Assembly (NCBI GenBank): GCA_017549105.1
Contig: JAFYVN010000006.1
Coordinates: 219,228-283,227, forward strand
Direction: 5' to 3'
Source: Clostridia bacterium
Lineage (GTDB): Bacteria; Bacillota; Clostridia; Oscillospirales; Acutalibacteraceae
Length of the DNA: 64,000 nucleotides
This document shows, piece by piece, positions 26,864-36,114 of this stretch. Within the stretch, counting starts at the first letter, position 1; the number at the start of each line of letters is the position of its first letter. Position numbers and translations under genes: made by a program. The notes below the pieces were generated by a model, which saw only the letters and a program-made list of their open reading frames with translations, ran no database searches and was not told the origin of the DNA.

Positions 26864-28219
26864 TCAGACGAAGATATCGTGGATATCCTCAAGAATTCTG
26901 CCCGCAGTAACAACAATAATGCTGTCGTTGGCTTTCATAACATCGTCACCGCCGGGGAATATTATCTTGCCGTTGCGGATAATACAGCCGATAATAAGGT
27001 TCGGAAGGAACTGCAGGTCCTTAAACGGAATATTTTCGTATCCCGCATTTTCGGGTACGATAAATTCAACTGCCTCAACCTTGCCGCCAACAAGCTTATA
27101 GAGTGTCTGAATCTGCGAATTGCCCGCAGAGTTGTGGAGCGCTCTTACATAACGTGTAACAAGATTACCCGCAACAATCTGAGGCGAAACAACCGTTTCA
27201 AGACCGATATCGTTGAGAATTGAATATGAATGACGGTTAACTTTGGTTATAACCTTATTGATTCCCTTGGATTCGGCATACATTGAAACAATGATATTTT
27301 CTTCGTCGATACCCGTGAGTGAAACAAGCGCATCCTGATATTCAAGACCCTGTTCATCAATCAGATCCTGGTCTGTTCCGTCACCGTGAATAACGGTTAT
27401 ATCGGGCAACATATCGCTCAGTTGATAACATCTGTCGAGATTCTGCTCGATGAGTTTAATGTTTCTGCCCGTATCGGAAAGCAGCTTTGCAAGATAGTAT
27501 GCGATTCTGCCGCCGCCGATAATCATAACATTTTTGACCTTCTGCTTATAAACGCCCGTCTGCTTCATAAAATGCGAAAGCTCGGAGCGTGTACCTGTGA
27601 TACTGATTGTATCGTCGCAACGCAAAACGAAATTACCCGAAGGGATAAACACTTCGTCATCACGCTGCACAGCACAAACAATAACCTTTGCCTTGCACTT
27701 TTTACGCAAATCGTAAAGCGGCATATCGCAGAGCATATTATCCGAATGAATACGGATTCTTGCAATTTCTATCTTGCCTCTTGCGAATGAATCGAGGTTT
27801 GCCGCAGAGGGGAAACGGATGATTCTCGAAATTTCGTTTGCTGTTTCATATTCGGGATTAACTATCATACTCAGACCGAGTTCGTTACGGAGAAACTGCA
27901 TCTGCGCCGCATAGTCGGGGTTACGCACTCGTGCAATTGTGTTTTCCGTACCCATTCTGTTGGCAATAAGGCAGCAAAGGATGTTCATTTCGTCCGATGC
28001 GGTTGCGGCAATAATGAGTTTTGCTTTCGATGCACCCGCTTCTTCGAGCGTTTCAACCGTTGCACCGTTGCCCCATACGCCCATAACATCGTATGCGTCA
28101 ACCGCATTGGTAAGCTTATCGTTATTGGTATCAACAACAGACACGCTGTGACCTTCGTTGACAAGCTGTTTTGTCATCGTCATTCCGAGTTTTCCGAGAC
28201 CTACAATTATAATATGCAT
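26864..28219 (-). CDS. trkA: TrkA-type potassium channel regulatory subunit
   Basis: A 451-residue cytoplasmic protein made of two RCK units. The first NAD-binding motif is GLGKLGMTMTKQL at the N-terminus and the second is IGGGRIAYYLAKLL near residue 232; each is followed by a TrkA-C-like domain. It gates the TrkH pore in response to nucleotides. The double-RCK length marks the TrkA type, as against the single-RCK KtrA. AAGGT lies 9 bp before the ATG. Confidence 0.93.
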   Translation of the reverse strand: MHIIIVGLGKLGMTMTKQLVNEGHSVSVVDTNNDKLTNAVDAYDVMGVWGNGATVETLEEAGASKAKLIIAATASDEMNILCCLIANRMGTENTIARVRNPDYAAQMQFLRNELGLSMIVNPEYETANEISRIIRFPSAANLDSFARGKIEIARIRIHSDNMLCDMPLYDLRKKCKAKVIVCAVQRDDEVFIPSGNFVLRCDDTISITGTRSELSHFMKQTGVYKQKVKNVMIIGGGRIAYYLAKLLSDTGRNIKLIEQNLDRCYQLSDMLPDITVIHGDGTDQDLIDEQGLEYQDALVSLTGIDEENIIVSMYAESKGINKVITKVNRHSYSILNDIGLETVVSPQIVAGNLVTRYVRALHNSAGNSQIQTLYKLVGGKVEAVEFIVPENAGYENIPFKDLQFLPNLIIGCIIRNGKIIFPGGDDVMKANDSIIVVTAGRILEDIHDIFV

Positions 28220-28256
28220 TTCTGAAATACCTTCTTTGAGTGTGTCGTTGAATTAA

Positions 28257-29612
28257 TTATTTTGATGCTGACTGCTGCTTTTTGAGTTCTTTTGAAAGAA
28301 AATAAAGAGGAACAAAAATCAGCAAACCTATTGCGGCTGCAGCAAGGAATATGTGGGGAGCGGGAGTGGGAAGAATTTCTCCGTAGTCGTTTGTATAGGT
28401 TGTTGCAGAGTATGCTGCCGAAATTTTTTCAGCAATCGAAGGACCGGTAAGCATGGGAACAAGAACAGAGAATATCATTCTGATACCCTGAAGCTGACCT
28501 GTTTTATCTTCGGGAGTGAAATCACGGACTGCAGCGTTAAGCATAATCATAAGAAGACCGTATCCCACAATTGTAATGATTGCGGCAAAAAGGAAATAGA
28601 GAATGTTATCGTCCGCAAAGAAAACAACAACAAGACCGACGATATAAATAACCGATGAAACAAAAAGGAAAGGAGACTTGCCTTTTTTATCGCTCATAAT
28701 AATGATTGAAACAAGCGACGAGACCGCAACAATAACAAAAACAGCCGCAAAAACAATCACACCGGGTGTGAGCATCGAACCGAGTGCGGACATATCGAGA
28801 TGCTTGTCAAGATAAATGAAAATGTAGGGGAAGAACACCTGGCTTGATACCGAGAAAATTCCCATACAAAGAAGAGAAATATAAAGGCTTTTATTGCCTT
28901 TGATAACTGAAGGCTTGAAACCGTATGTGAGTGTTTCAACGAATCCTGCAGTGGTTTTAACGTTGGTTCTTGATTCTTTGACACTGAAAATGCCGATGAT
29001 ACCGCAAAGGGTAACAACTGCACCGAGAATCAGGAAATAAAGCGAATATTCCTTCTGACCGGGTTCGGTTTCACCACCGAAAATCGCACCGAATGAACCT
29101 GTTACGGCAAGTGTTGCAACAACGGGGAGAACAGCAAGCAGAGATTCGATTTTTGCTCTGTTTGATGATGTGCCGATATCGGTTACCCATGCATTGAAAG
29201 CAGCGTCGTTACTTGTTGAACCCATAAAGGTCATAATTCCGTCCATAATGATAACAAGGATAACGGTTGTTGTTACTGCCGAAGCAACATCTGTACCCAT
29301 AATTGAGGCAATGTTTTCGGGGTTGATGATTGCAAACGCAATAACGGTCAGACCCCAAAGAATATAACCTGCGCAAATAAAAATCTTACGTTTGTTTATT
29401 TTGTCGCTCAGACTGCCCATAAAGAGCGTTGTAAGGAACGCAACAACTGCACTTACACCGATCATAACGGAAATATCGTGCATATCTCCGCCTACCTTCA
29501 AAAGGTAAAGATTGAAGAAGTTGTTTTCAACTGCCCAGGCAAGCTGACCCATAAATCCGAAAAGGATTATGTTCATAATAAGCAACGGGCTGAGTTTTTT
29601 TGCTTTTTCCAT
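28257..29612 (-). CDS. MFS transporter
   Basis: 451 residues from the ATG at 29612 with GGAGG 8 bp upstream. About twelve membrane helices. The loop between helices 2 and 3 has GSLSDKINKRKIF, the classic MFS motif. The protein resembles sugar/sodium-type and lipid-linked carriers in having NAWVTDIGTSSNRAKIES after helix 4. Substrate unknown. It lies 4 bp after the metallophosphoesterase gene and 37 bp before trkA, so co-transcription is likely. Confidence 0.85.
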   Translation of the reverse strand: MEKAKKLSPLLIMNIILFGFMGQLAWAVENNFFNLYLLKVGGDMHDISVMIGVSAVVAFLTTLFMGSLSDKINKRKIFICAGYILWGLTVIAFAIINPENIASIMGTDVASAVTTTVILVIIMDGIMTFMGSTSNDAAFNAWVTDIGTSSNRAKIESLLAVLPVVATLAVTGSFGAIFGGETEPGQKEYSLYFLILGAVVTLCGIIGIFSVKESRTNVKTTAGFVETLTYGFKPSVIKGNKSLYISLLCMGIFSVSSQVFFPYIFIYLDKHLDMSALGSMLTPGVIVFAAVFVIVAVSSLVSIIIMSDKKGKSPFLFVSSVIYIVGLVVVFFADDNILYFLFAAIITIVGYGLLMIMLNAAVRDFTPEDKTGQLQGIRMIFSVLVPMLTGPSIAEKISAAYSATTYTNDYGEILPTPAPHIFLAAAAIGLLIFVPLYFLSKELKKQQSASK

Positions 29613-29616
29613 AATT

Positions 29617-30750
29617 TTAACCTCCAAAAACCTCAATTAATTTTTTGATTATCAATGCAAGAGCTGTTACTCCGCCGATACCTGCCGCAGCATAGCCAAG
29701 AACGTGAAGCCAGAAACTCTGTCTGTCCGAAATAGTTCTCATAATCGGGCCGAGTGATTCGCTCTTAAGTCCGAACTGCTTGAAACGTTTGAGCTGCTGT
29801 TCAAATTTTTCGGGATTATTTTCGTCAATCGTAACAAGTCTTACGCAGCTTTTACATCCGTCGGTATAAGCTCTGAAGCCTGCGGTTTTATGCTGCGCCA
29901 TAAATATTCCGTCGTGATAACCCGAAAAATCGTTGAGATGGTCGTGACCGAAAAATGCACCGAGAATGCCGCCGACCTTTTTCCAGCTTGCAAACTGTCC
30001 GCTGTTGACATCGGGCGAGCAAGGACCTTCGCCGACATAATCCTTTGTTCCCTTTTTGCCGACATAGAAGGTATCTTTGTGGGTATTATAACCTCTGACA
30101 GCAACGGGAAGCTCCCAGAAATGCGCTTTTCTGAGAAGCTCATATTCCTCGGGAACTGGGGTATGCTGAAAAACAAATGAAGGCATCGGCTTTCCGCCGT
30201 TCAGCTCTTTTGTCTTTTCGCACTCTTTCTCAAACCATTCAATCTGGTCGGGATGAACATAGTCGTAATGCGAAACGCTTCTGTCCTCAAAACAGTTATT
30301 TGAATCAATGAACCAGAGGCAGAAAACAGGCTTTTCTCCGTCTGAGGAATAAATAATCTCCCTGAAGTTTGCGTTGCCCGTAATTTCGGCAGGAGCATCG
30401 TTTCTTGTAATGATACCGAGTTCCTGATAAACCTCAACAATTTCGTCCTCGTGTCCGTGGTCGTGCTCGTGGTTGCCGAGCACTGCTGCAACGGGAATGT
30501 TCCTGCGAATCATCGGTTCAACAACATCGCCGAGCAACTGCTTGAAAAACGCAGGGTCTTCAACATAAATATCCGTGTTACAGTTATCACCGAGAAGAAC
30601 GCACAAATCAGGCTTGAACTCATCGAGCGCCGCATTCATCAGCTTATTCATATCTTTGAATCTTGGGTTTGTCTGATAGTCAGCGTGTTCGTGAATATCG
30701 CCAAAAAGAAGTATTTTGAATTTTCCGTCGGAATTGAATTTGAACTTCAT
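29617..30750 (-). CDS. calcineurin-like metallophosphoesterase with C-terminal membrane anchor
   Basis: 377 residues from the ATG at 30750 (AAGGAG 6 bp upstream). Metal-binding motifs occur in order: GDIHEH near 16, LGDNCNTD near 54, LGNHEHD near 88, FQHTP near 196, FGHDH near 267. They bind the two-metal centre of phosphodiesterases of this fold. A single hydrophobic helix near the end (YAAAGIGGVTALALII) would anchor it, and there is no N-terminal signal peptide, so the enzyme may be a tail-anchored cytoplasmic protein. A paralogue without the anchor is at 42329-43489. Substrate unknown. Confidence 0.85.
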   Translation of the reverse strand: MKFKFNSDGKFKILLFGDIHEHADYQTNPRFKDMNKLMNAALDEFKPDLCVLLGDNCNTDIYVEDPAFFKQLLGDVVEPMIRRNIPVAAVLGNHEHDHGHEDEIVEVYQELGIITRNDAPAEITGNANFREIIYSSDGEKPVFCLWFIDSNNCFEDRSVSHYDYVHPDQIEWFEKECEKTKELNGGKPMPSFVFQHTPVPEEYELLRKAHFWELPVAVRGYNTHKDTFYVGKKGTKDYVGEGPCSPDVNSGQFASWKKVGGILGAFFGHDHLNDFSGYHDGIFMAQHKTAGFRAYTDGCKSCVRLVTIDENNPEKFEQQLKRFKQFGLKSESLGPIMRTISDRQSFWLHVLGYAAAGIGGVTALALIIKKLIEVFGG

Positions 30751-30760
30751 ATTTTTCTCC

Positions 30761-32206
30761 TTATGAATAGTTGATAGCAACGGCAATCAACATAAGCGCA
30801 ACCGAAAGAATACCTTCGAGCACAAACAGTTTGCTTGAGAATTTCAACCATTTGCCGTATGAAATATTAACGAGTCCGATTGCAACAATCATAATTCCGC
30901 TTGTTGGATAAAGAAGATTTGTAAAACCGTCACCGAGACAGAACGCAAGGGTCACGCTCTGACGGCTGACCTCAACCATATCCGCAAGAGGAAGAACGAT
31001 CGGCATAATGAGGAACGCTTTTGCCGTACCGCTTCCGACAAAGAATTCAAGGATAACAATAAACACAAACAGCATCAGAATAGCGGCATAGGGGCTGAGT
31101 CCGTCAATGAGATTATAAACAAAATTGAGGATTGTGGGGATAATGTTGCCCTGGTCAAGGATATATGTAATTGAGAGAACAATCAGAATAACGGGTACAA
31201 TCGGAGCAATCGTTTTTATTCCTTCCCAAAAGTTTTTGAGAAGATTTTTACCGTCGAGATCGGAAAAATGACCCGCAAGCATACCGCCGACGGTAAAGAG
31301 AATTGCCATTCCCGGAAGAGAGATTCCACCTTCGGTGCCGAGCACAAAATCAAGAATAATGCACACAACAACACCGAGAAGACAGAAAAGAAAAGCTTTT
31401 GCGGCTTTCTGAATCTTTGATTCCGAAAGAACCGCTATACTGTCGTCAAGATTATACTTCTCACGAAGAGCGATATCTGTTTCATAACAGATGGATTTAT
31501 GGGGATTCTTTTCGATTTTCTTTGCATAAGCGGTAAGAAAGCCCGCAAGCACCGCATAAACCGCAACAAAAACAACCAGACGGTATCCGATACCGGAAAA
31601 AACAGGTATCTCTGCCATTCTCTGAACGGTTGCAACGTTGAACGGATTGAAGGTTGCTGCAGTAAAACCGAACGCAACGGCAACAAGACTCATACCGAGA
31701 CCGACAAATGAATCCCATCCTAGCGCAAGCGAAATCGCAACAGCAATAGGAACAAGAGTGACCGATTCTTCGAGAATACCTGCCGTTGAACTCAGGAGCA
31801 TACAGACAAGTATCATTGCGTTAAGCAGAAGATATTTTCTTTTGCCGAATTTCTGAATGATAACCGCCATTATATATTTCAGAACACTGCACTTATCCAG
31901 AATAAGAAAAGTTCCGCCTATAAGCGTTATCATCAGAATAATGCCCACACCCGTGAGCGCAGTATCTGTTGAAAAAACAAGAATGGGAGCAAGAATAATT
32001 TTCCATATCGGCAACTTATCTTCAATCTGAGTGTAGGTGCCGTTGATAATTGTGCCGTCGGGATTGGTTTCGTAAACACCTCTTGGCAAAACCTGAGTCA
32101 GAGCTCCGGCAAAAGCCATAATCGCCGCAAGAAGTATGCAGATAAGGATTATCGTTTTTTTGTTAATCGATATTCCCGACTGCTTGCTTTCTGTATTTGT
32201 CAACAC
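30761..32206 (-). CDS. YfcC-family membrane carrier
   Basis: 481 residues starting at a GTG (32206) with AGGA 7 bp upstream; GTG 32212 in the same frame is possible but too close to AGGA. About twelve helices, with STAGILEES and FVGSGTAKAFLIMPIVLPLAD as family-like segments. YfcC proteins are secondary carriers of the DcuC/short-chain fatty acid type; the substrate is not certain. First gene of a likely five-gene run ending at trkH. Confidence 0.82.
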   Translation of the reverse strand: MLTNTESKQSGISINKKTIILICILLAAIMAFAGALTQVLPRGVYETNPDGTIINGTYTQIEDKLPIWKIILAPILVFSTDTALTGVGIILMITLIGGTFLILDKCSVLKYIMAVIIQKFGKRKYLLLNAMILVCMLLSSTAGILEESVTLVPIAVAISLALGWDSFVGLGMSLVAVAFGFTAATFNPFNVATVQRMAEIPVFSGIGYRLVVFVAVYAVLAGFLTAYAKKIEKNPHKSICYETDIALREKYNLDDSIAVLSESKIQKAAKAFLFCLLGVVVCIILDFVLGTEGGISLPGMAILFTVGGMLAGHFSDLDGKNLLKNFWEGIKTIAPIVPVILIVLSITYILDQGNIIPTILNFVYNLIDGLSPYAAILMLFVFIVILEFFVGSGTAKAFLIMPIVLPLADMVEVSRQSVTLAFCLGDGFTNLLYPTSGIMIVAIGLVNISYGKWLKFSSKLFVLEGILSVALMLIAVAINYS

Positions 32207-32227
32207 TATCACATCCTAACTTCGGTT

Positions 32228-32257
32228 ATTGTAACATATTAATATATATATTTGCAA
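32228..32257 (-). promoter_or_regulatory. possible promoter of the carrier-to-trkH run
   Basis: Minus strand: TTGCAA (32257-32252), 18-bp AT-rich spacer, TACAAT (32233-32228). Confidence 0.5.
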
Positions 32258-32300
32258 TATTATTATATAAAAATAGTGAATAAAATTACATAAAAATGTA

Positions 32301-32329
32301 TTGAGAATTGAAAACAGTTGTGATAGAAT
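32301..32329 (+). promoter_or_regulatory. SigA promoter of the lipase-like gene
   Basis: TTGAGA (32301-32306), 17-bp spacer, TAGAAT (32324-32329), 33 bp before the likely TTG start. Confidence 0.65.
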
Positions 32330-32361
32330 AAATTATAAATAATCCGAAAGGAATGATTACA

Positions 32362-33912
32362 TTGAAAAAAATTATTTCCGTCATTCTTTCTGTCGCAATG
32401 ATTTTCTGCGTTCTCGCTCCCGCGGCAACTGCTGCAAGCGGCAAATGCAACTGCGGCGTTAATCCTACCATCTATGTAGGTCCCCTCGGCAGCACGGATA
32501 TCTATGAAAACCCCGATGCCAAAAACGAAAGAACCCTGTTCAGACCCACCACCGAAACAATCATCAAACTTGTTGTGAAGCTTCTCCCTGCAATCGCTCT
32601 TTCAAGCATCACATTCAACCTCGATTTCCTTGGCGACGCTCTTATTGAAGGCGTTAACGACGCTTTCGGAGCAATGGCTCTTGACGGCAACGGCAACTCA
32701 GCACCCAATGTTGCTGTTAAGCCTGAACTTCCCACCGACACAGAGCACGGCGTTAATATGAGCTACTATTTCAGCTATGACTGGCGACTTGACCCTGTTT
32801 ATAACGCAGGTCTTCTCAACGAGTATGTTCAGCACGTAAAAGAACTTACAGGTCACGATATTGTCAATTTCCGTGCATCATCAATGGGCGGAGTTGTTAC
32901 TCTTGCTTATTTCAACGAATACGGTTATGACGATGTTGATGCATGCATTTTCCAGTGCTGTCCCCTTCTCGGTACAGACGTTGCGGGCGACCTTCTCAAC
33001 AGAAAGGTTGCTCTTGATGCAGACAGACTTCTCGCTTACGCAACAGACGGATACCCTCCCTTTGACGCAGAGAGCGTTCTTCTCTGGAGCCTTTTCAACG
33101 GTCTCTATTACAGCGGACTTGTTGATGCTGTTCTTTTCCTTGGCGATATAGTTCTCGAAAACCTCGAAACACGTGTTTTTGACGAAGTTCTCACTCCCGT
33201 TTTCGGTACTTTCCTCGGTCTCTGGTCCTTTGTTCCTCACGAAAGCTACGAAAGTGCAAAGACAATCAACCTTGACCCCGAAACTCAGGCAGGTCTTATC
33301 GAAAAGGCTGACTATTACCACTACAACATTCAGCAGAGAGCTGATAAGATTCTTAAAAACGCGCAGAAAAACGGCGTTCGTGTTATGATTGTTGCAGGCT
33401 ACAACATCCAGAGAACTCCGCTTGTTGAAGCTATGGAAAACAACAGCGACGCAACAGTTGACACAAAATATGCATCCGCAGGCGCAACCGTTGCTCCCCT
33501 TGACGGCACACTCGGTGAAAACTATGTTCAGAAAAACAAAAAGTGCGGTCATAATCACGTTTCACCCGACAACGTTATCGATGCATCAACCTGCATTCTT
33601 CCCGAACACACATGGTTCATCAAGGATATGCTCCATTCAAACTGCCACGACGGTATTATGGAAATGTATAACTGGTTTGCATATGCCGACGAATACTATG
33701 ACGTATGGTCAAACCCCGCATATACACAGTTCCTTCAGAACGATAAGCCCAACCTCAGAGTTATCGCAATGGGTAACTTTGCAGAAGGCGACAAGGCTCC
33801 CGAATACGAAGAAGGCGATGCATTCTACAACAAATTTGAAAAATATGTTGCACCCGTAACAGACGGAATGTTCTCATTCCTCGACAAGTGCAGAGATTTT
33901 ATCGGTCTTTAA
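32362..33912 (+). CDS. secreted lipase-like alpha/beta hydrolase
   Basis: About 516 residues from the TTG at 32362, which AAAGGA precedes by 9 bp; the ATG at 32353 abuts that site. Signal peptide with cleavage near ATAA/SGK. The segment HVKELTGHDIVNFRASSMGG fits the nucleophile elbow of LCAT-like lipases (usual form GHSMGG), with Ala-Ser-Ser-Met-Gly here, so the first Gly of GxSxG is replaced. A later acid/His pair (NSDAT region; LPEHTWFIKDMLH) may complete the triad. Four to six cysteines could form disulfides. The family hydrolyses lipid or other acyl esters outside the cell; no substrate can be named. Confidence 0.75.
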   Translation: MKKIISVILSVAMIFCVLAPAATAASGKCNCGVNPTIYVGPLGSTDIYENPDAKNERTLFRPTTETIIKLVVKLLPAIALSSITFNLDFLGDALIEGVNDAFGAMALDGNGNSAPNVAVKPELPTDTEHGVNMSYYFSYDWRLDPVYNAGLLNEYVQHVKELTGHDIVNFRASSMGGVVTLAYFNEYGYDDVDACIFQCCPLLGTDVAGDLLNRKVALDADRLLAYATDGYPPFDAESVLLWSLFNGLYYSGLVDAVLFLGDIVLENLETRVFDEVLTPVFGTFLGLWSFVPHESYESAKTINLDPETQAGLIEKADYYHYNIQQRADKILKNAQKNGVRVMIVAGYNIQRTPLVEAMENNSDATVDTKYASAGATVAPLDGTLGENYVQKNKKCGHNHVSPDNVIDASTCILPEHTWFIKDMLHSNCHDGIMEMYNWFAYADEYYDVWSNPAYTQFLQNDKPNLRVIAMGNFAEGDKAPEYEEGDAFYNKFEKYVAPVTDGMFSFLDKCRDFIGL

Positions 33913-33927
33913 TCGGAGGAAACAAAA

Positions 33928-34368
33928 ATGATTTTTGATACAGACAAAAACTTACGTTACTACGCAGGCTTCAACCCCGCTTTTGAGGCAATCGCAAAGT
34001 TCATCGAAGAAAACGATATGAAATCAATGGAATGCGGCGGATATGACGTTGCAGAAGGAATCAAGGTAAGCATTGCCGAATATGAACCTGCAACCGGCGG
34101 CGACTATGAGTGCCACCGAGATTATCACGACCTTCAGTACGCAATCTGCGGTGAAGAGGCAATCGACGTACTTCCGATAGAATTTGCAAAGGATTCAACC
34201 GGCTACAAACCCGACATCGAATTCTTCACCTCACAGACAGCGGCTGCAACAAGAGTTGCGCTCACCGAAGGTACCTTCGTTTTTCTTGCTCCGCAGGATA
34301 CTCACAAGCCCTGCATTAAAATGGGTACAGAAAAAATCAAAAAAGCTGTTTTTAAAATCAAAATATAA
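33928..34368 (+). CDS. YhcH/YjgK/YiaL-family cupin
   Basis: A 146-residue single-domain beta-barrel protein. The family signature is present: ECHRDYHDLQYAICGEE in the middle and FLAPQDTHKPC near the C-terminus, giving Glu and His metal ligands. Relatives are linked to handling of sialic acid or other sugar acids, as possible anomerases. It starts 15 bp after the lipase-like gene with CGGAGG upstream, so the two are co-transcribed, which is an unexpected pairing. Confidence 0.88.
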   Translation: MIFDTDKNLRYYAGFNPAFEAIAKFIEENDMKSMECGGYDVAEGIKVSIAEYEPATGGDYECHRDYHDLQYAICGEEAIDVLPIEFAKDSTGYKPDIEFFTSQTAAATRVALTEGTFVFLAPQDTHKPCIKMGTEKIKKAVFKIKI

Positions 34369-34373
34369 TTTTT

Positions 34374-34415
34374 GTGTCACCTGCTCAGAAATAGGCAGGT
34401 GACACTTTGTTTATA
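34374..34415 (+). terminator. hairpin terminator overlapping the convergent gene end
   Basis: GTGTCACCTGC (34374-34384) pairs with GCAGGTGACAC (34395-34405), followed by TTTGTTTAT. The arms encode the last residues and stop of the convergent membrane protein gene. Confidence 0.65.
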
Positions 34416-35102
34416 ATAAGGAACAACAAAAAACACAGGAAAAATCAGTAAGCACAGCAAAAACCACGGTGCAAATCCAAGCTTGAATAAAAGAATATCT
34501 GCGCATTTTTCTTTTGTGCGTTTTATGCTTTCGGATATTGCTTCGGCAACCGTAAAATCCTTGTAGCAAGCGAGATAAAACATTGATTTTGAATATCTTT
34601 GCGTATACAGAAGATAAAACGCAAAACCCGCTACGGCAAGAATTATCATTCCCGAAAAGAAGATGAAAGCAGCTTTAAGGCTGACGGCTTTCTGCATATT
34701 ATAATAAACAAAAACGGCAGATGATATCAGCGGAATTGCTTCAAAAACCGCAAGCCAGAACAGCTTGATAAAAAAAAGGCATACCGCCATTTCACACGCC
34801 TTGAGTACTCCCGAAATCCCCATATCGATCCTTTTCGACGGATTGATCCCCCTTGCAAGCAAAAGATGTTTTATCTCAAGCCGAAGTCGAAGCGGTGAAA
34901 CCAGAGCGACCGACAGCAACAGCGAAACTCCCGAAAAAATCACCGGAAAGTCTCTGTACGAAAACAAGGGCAAAAAGTTTATTGCCGAATTGCAGACCGA
35001 AAAAGCGAAAATAAGAATCGTAATAGCCGCAACATAAGGAATGATTTTCGCCTGCGAACCGCTGAGTGCCGCTCTTGCGGAAAGTTTTATTCTTGAATTC
35101 AT
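34377..35102 (-). CDS. DUF975-like integral membrane protein
   Basis: 241 residues with about five or six hydrophobic helices. The C-terminal pattern (YSKSMFYLACYKDFTVAEAI, then a helix and VVPYYKQS) resembles DUF975 proteins, where Tyr/Asp and PYY residues recur; function unknown. The ribosome site is poor (GGTG). It is convergent with the YhcH gene and shares the last bases with its terminator hairpin. Confidence 0.65.
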   Translation of the reverse strand: MNSRIKLSARAALSGSQAKIIPYVAAITILIFAFSVCNSAINFLPLFSYRDFPVIFSGVSLLLSVALVSPLRLRLEIKHLLLARGINPSKRIDMGISGVLKACEMAVCLFFIKLFWLAVFEAIPLISSAVFVYYNMQKAVSLKAAFIFFSGMIILAVAGFAFYLLYTQRYSKSMFYLACYKDFTVAEAISESIKRTKEKCADILLFKLGFAPWFLLCLLIFPVFFVVPYYKQSVTCLFLSR

Positions 35103-35112
35103 TCAATCACAC

Positions 35113-35155
35113 CAAAATAAAAAGTCGGGAAGATTTCTCTTCCCGACTATTTTTT
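35113..35155. terminator. bidirectional rho-independent terminator
   Basis: AGTCGGGAAGA (35123-35133) pairs with TCTTCCCGACT (35138-35148), loop TTTC, with T-rich runs on both strands. It ends the SdpR/SdpI unit and insulates the DUF975-like gene. Confidence 0.88.
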
Positions 35156-35160
35156 ACGTT

Positions 35161-35802
35161 TTATGATTTTTTATTCTTTTTTCTGTGGAACAGATATGAA
35201 AGCACAAACGGTATAACAACCATCACCAACGTAATGATGAAGAGAATCCAAGCCTGTCTGAAAGCCGCTGTCAGAAGAATGACAACTCCGCCCGCAACCC
35301 AGACTTTACCCGTAATTCTGTGGGTATAGTTCCAGTTTTCTTCGTCGTTGAGCGTCCATGGAAGCTTGATTCCCATAGTATAATTCTGTTTGCACTTCGG
35401 AAGATAGTTGCCTGTAACGATGAACATTGCTCCGAAAAGGAGAGTTGTTATGGACAAGATATCAACATCAATTCCCATTGCGTAAGTGTAGATCACACTT
35501 GAAACAAGCAATGAAATCAACGGACAAATCCATAACACAAGCGTCTGCATTTTATCGCTGTGATTCTTCTGCTTGGGGTCTGCGTTTGTGCCGAGGGTAC
35601 AAATCCAATGCAAAGCCGCAAGGATAACAGGCAGTCCGAAAACTCCGAAAGCCTTGCTGCTGAAGCCGTCGGCAACACCCTGCGCATTGAAATGAGTTGC
35701 TATCTCTTCGGGCAGTTTATCCCACAGAATAAGTCCCGCCAATATCGGCAGAAGTATCACTGCTGTTGTAATAACCAGAGTTTTCAGATTCTTTTTAATC
35801 AT
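35161..35802 (-). CDS. SdpI-family membrane protein
   Basis: A 213-residue protein with about six helices. The N-terminal half is DUF1648-like (LPEEIATHFNAQGVADGF), and the C-terminal half has GNYLPKCKQNYTMGIKLPWTL, the SdpI signature. In Bacillus subtilis, SdpI confers immunity to the SdpC killing peptide and sequesters the SdpR repressor at the membrane. No toxin gene is nearby here, so immunity against a neighbour's peptide, or a stress-signal role, is as likely. Its start overlaps the SdpR-like stop by 4 bp. Confidence 0.9.
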   Translation of the reverse strand: MIKKNLKTLVITTAVILLPILAGLILWDKLPEEIATHFNAQGVADGFSSKAFGVFGLPVILAALHWICTLGTNADPKQKNHSDKMQTLVLWICPLISLLVSSVIYTYAMGIDVDILSITTLLFGAMFIVTGNYLPKCKQNYTMGIKLPWTLNDEENWNYTHRITGKVWVAGGVVILLTAAFRQAWILFIITLVMVVIPFVLSYLFHRKKNKKS

Positions 35803-36071
35803 TTTGAAGCATCTCCTTTCAAATCTGAAATCCAGAGCATAATTTCCTCAAGCACAGATACATTGAGGGTGTAATTGATGAATTTTCCGTCACGTTCGTC
35901 ACGGATAAGGTCAGCCTCTTTCAAAACGGAAAGATGGCGTGATATTGCCGCAAAGCTGATATCGAATTTATCCGAAATCTCGCCCGCAGAAAGCGTTTTT
36001 TCTTTGAGAAGATTGAGAATTTCCCTTCTCGTCGGGTCAGAAAGAGCCTTGAGTGTGTTTTGTATGCTCAA
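35799..36071 (-). CDS. ArsR-family repressor (SdpR type)
   Basis: A 90-residue winged helix-turn-helix: LSDPTRREILNLL, then recognition helix FAAISRHLSVLKEA and wing RDGKFINYTL. No metal-binding cysteines are present, as expected for SdpR and not for metal sensors. Starts at TTG with AGAGGTGA upstream. It should repress its own sdpRI-like operon through the palindrome at 36093-36112. Confidence 0.9.
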   Translation of the reverse strand: MSIQNTLKALSDPTRREILNLLKEKTLSAGEISDKFDISFAAISRHLSVLKEADLIRDERDGKFINYTLNVSVLEEIMLWISDLKGDASK

Positions 36072-36092
36072 TCAAATCACCTCTTATTTAAC

Positions 36093-36112
36093 ATTTAACT
36101 TAACTGTTAAAT
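36093..36112. promoter_or_regulatory. palindromic operator of the SdpR-like repressor
   Basis: ATTTAAC and GTTAAAT arms are separated by TTAACT and sit right downstream of the -10 box of the sdpRI-like promoter. This is the expected place for a repressor site. Confidence 0.7.
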
Positions 36113-36114
36113 GA

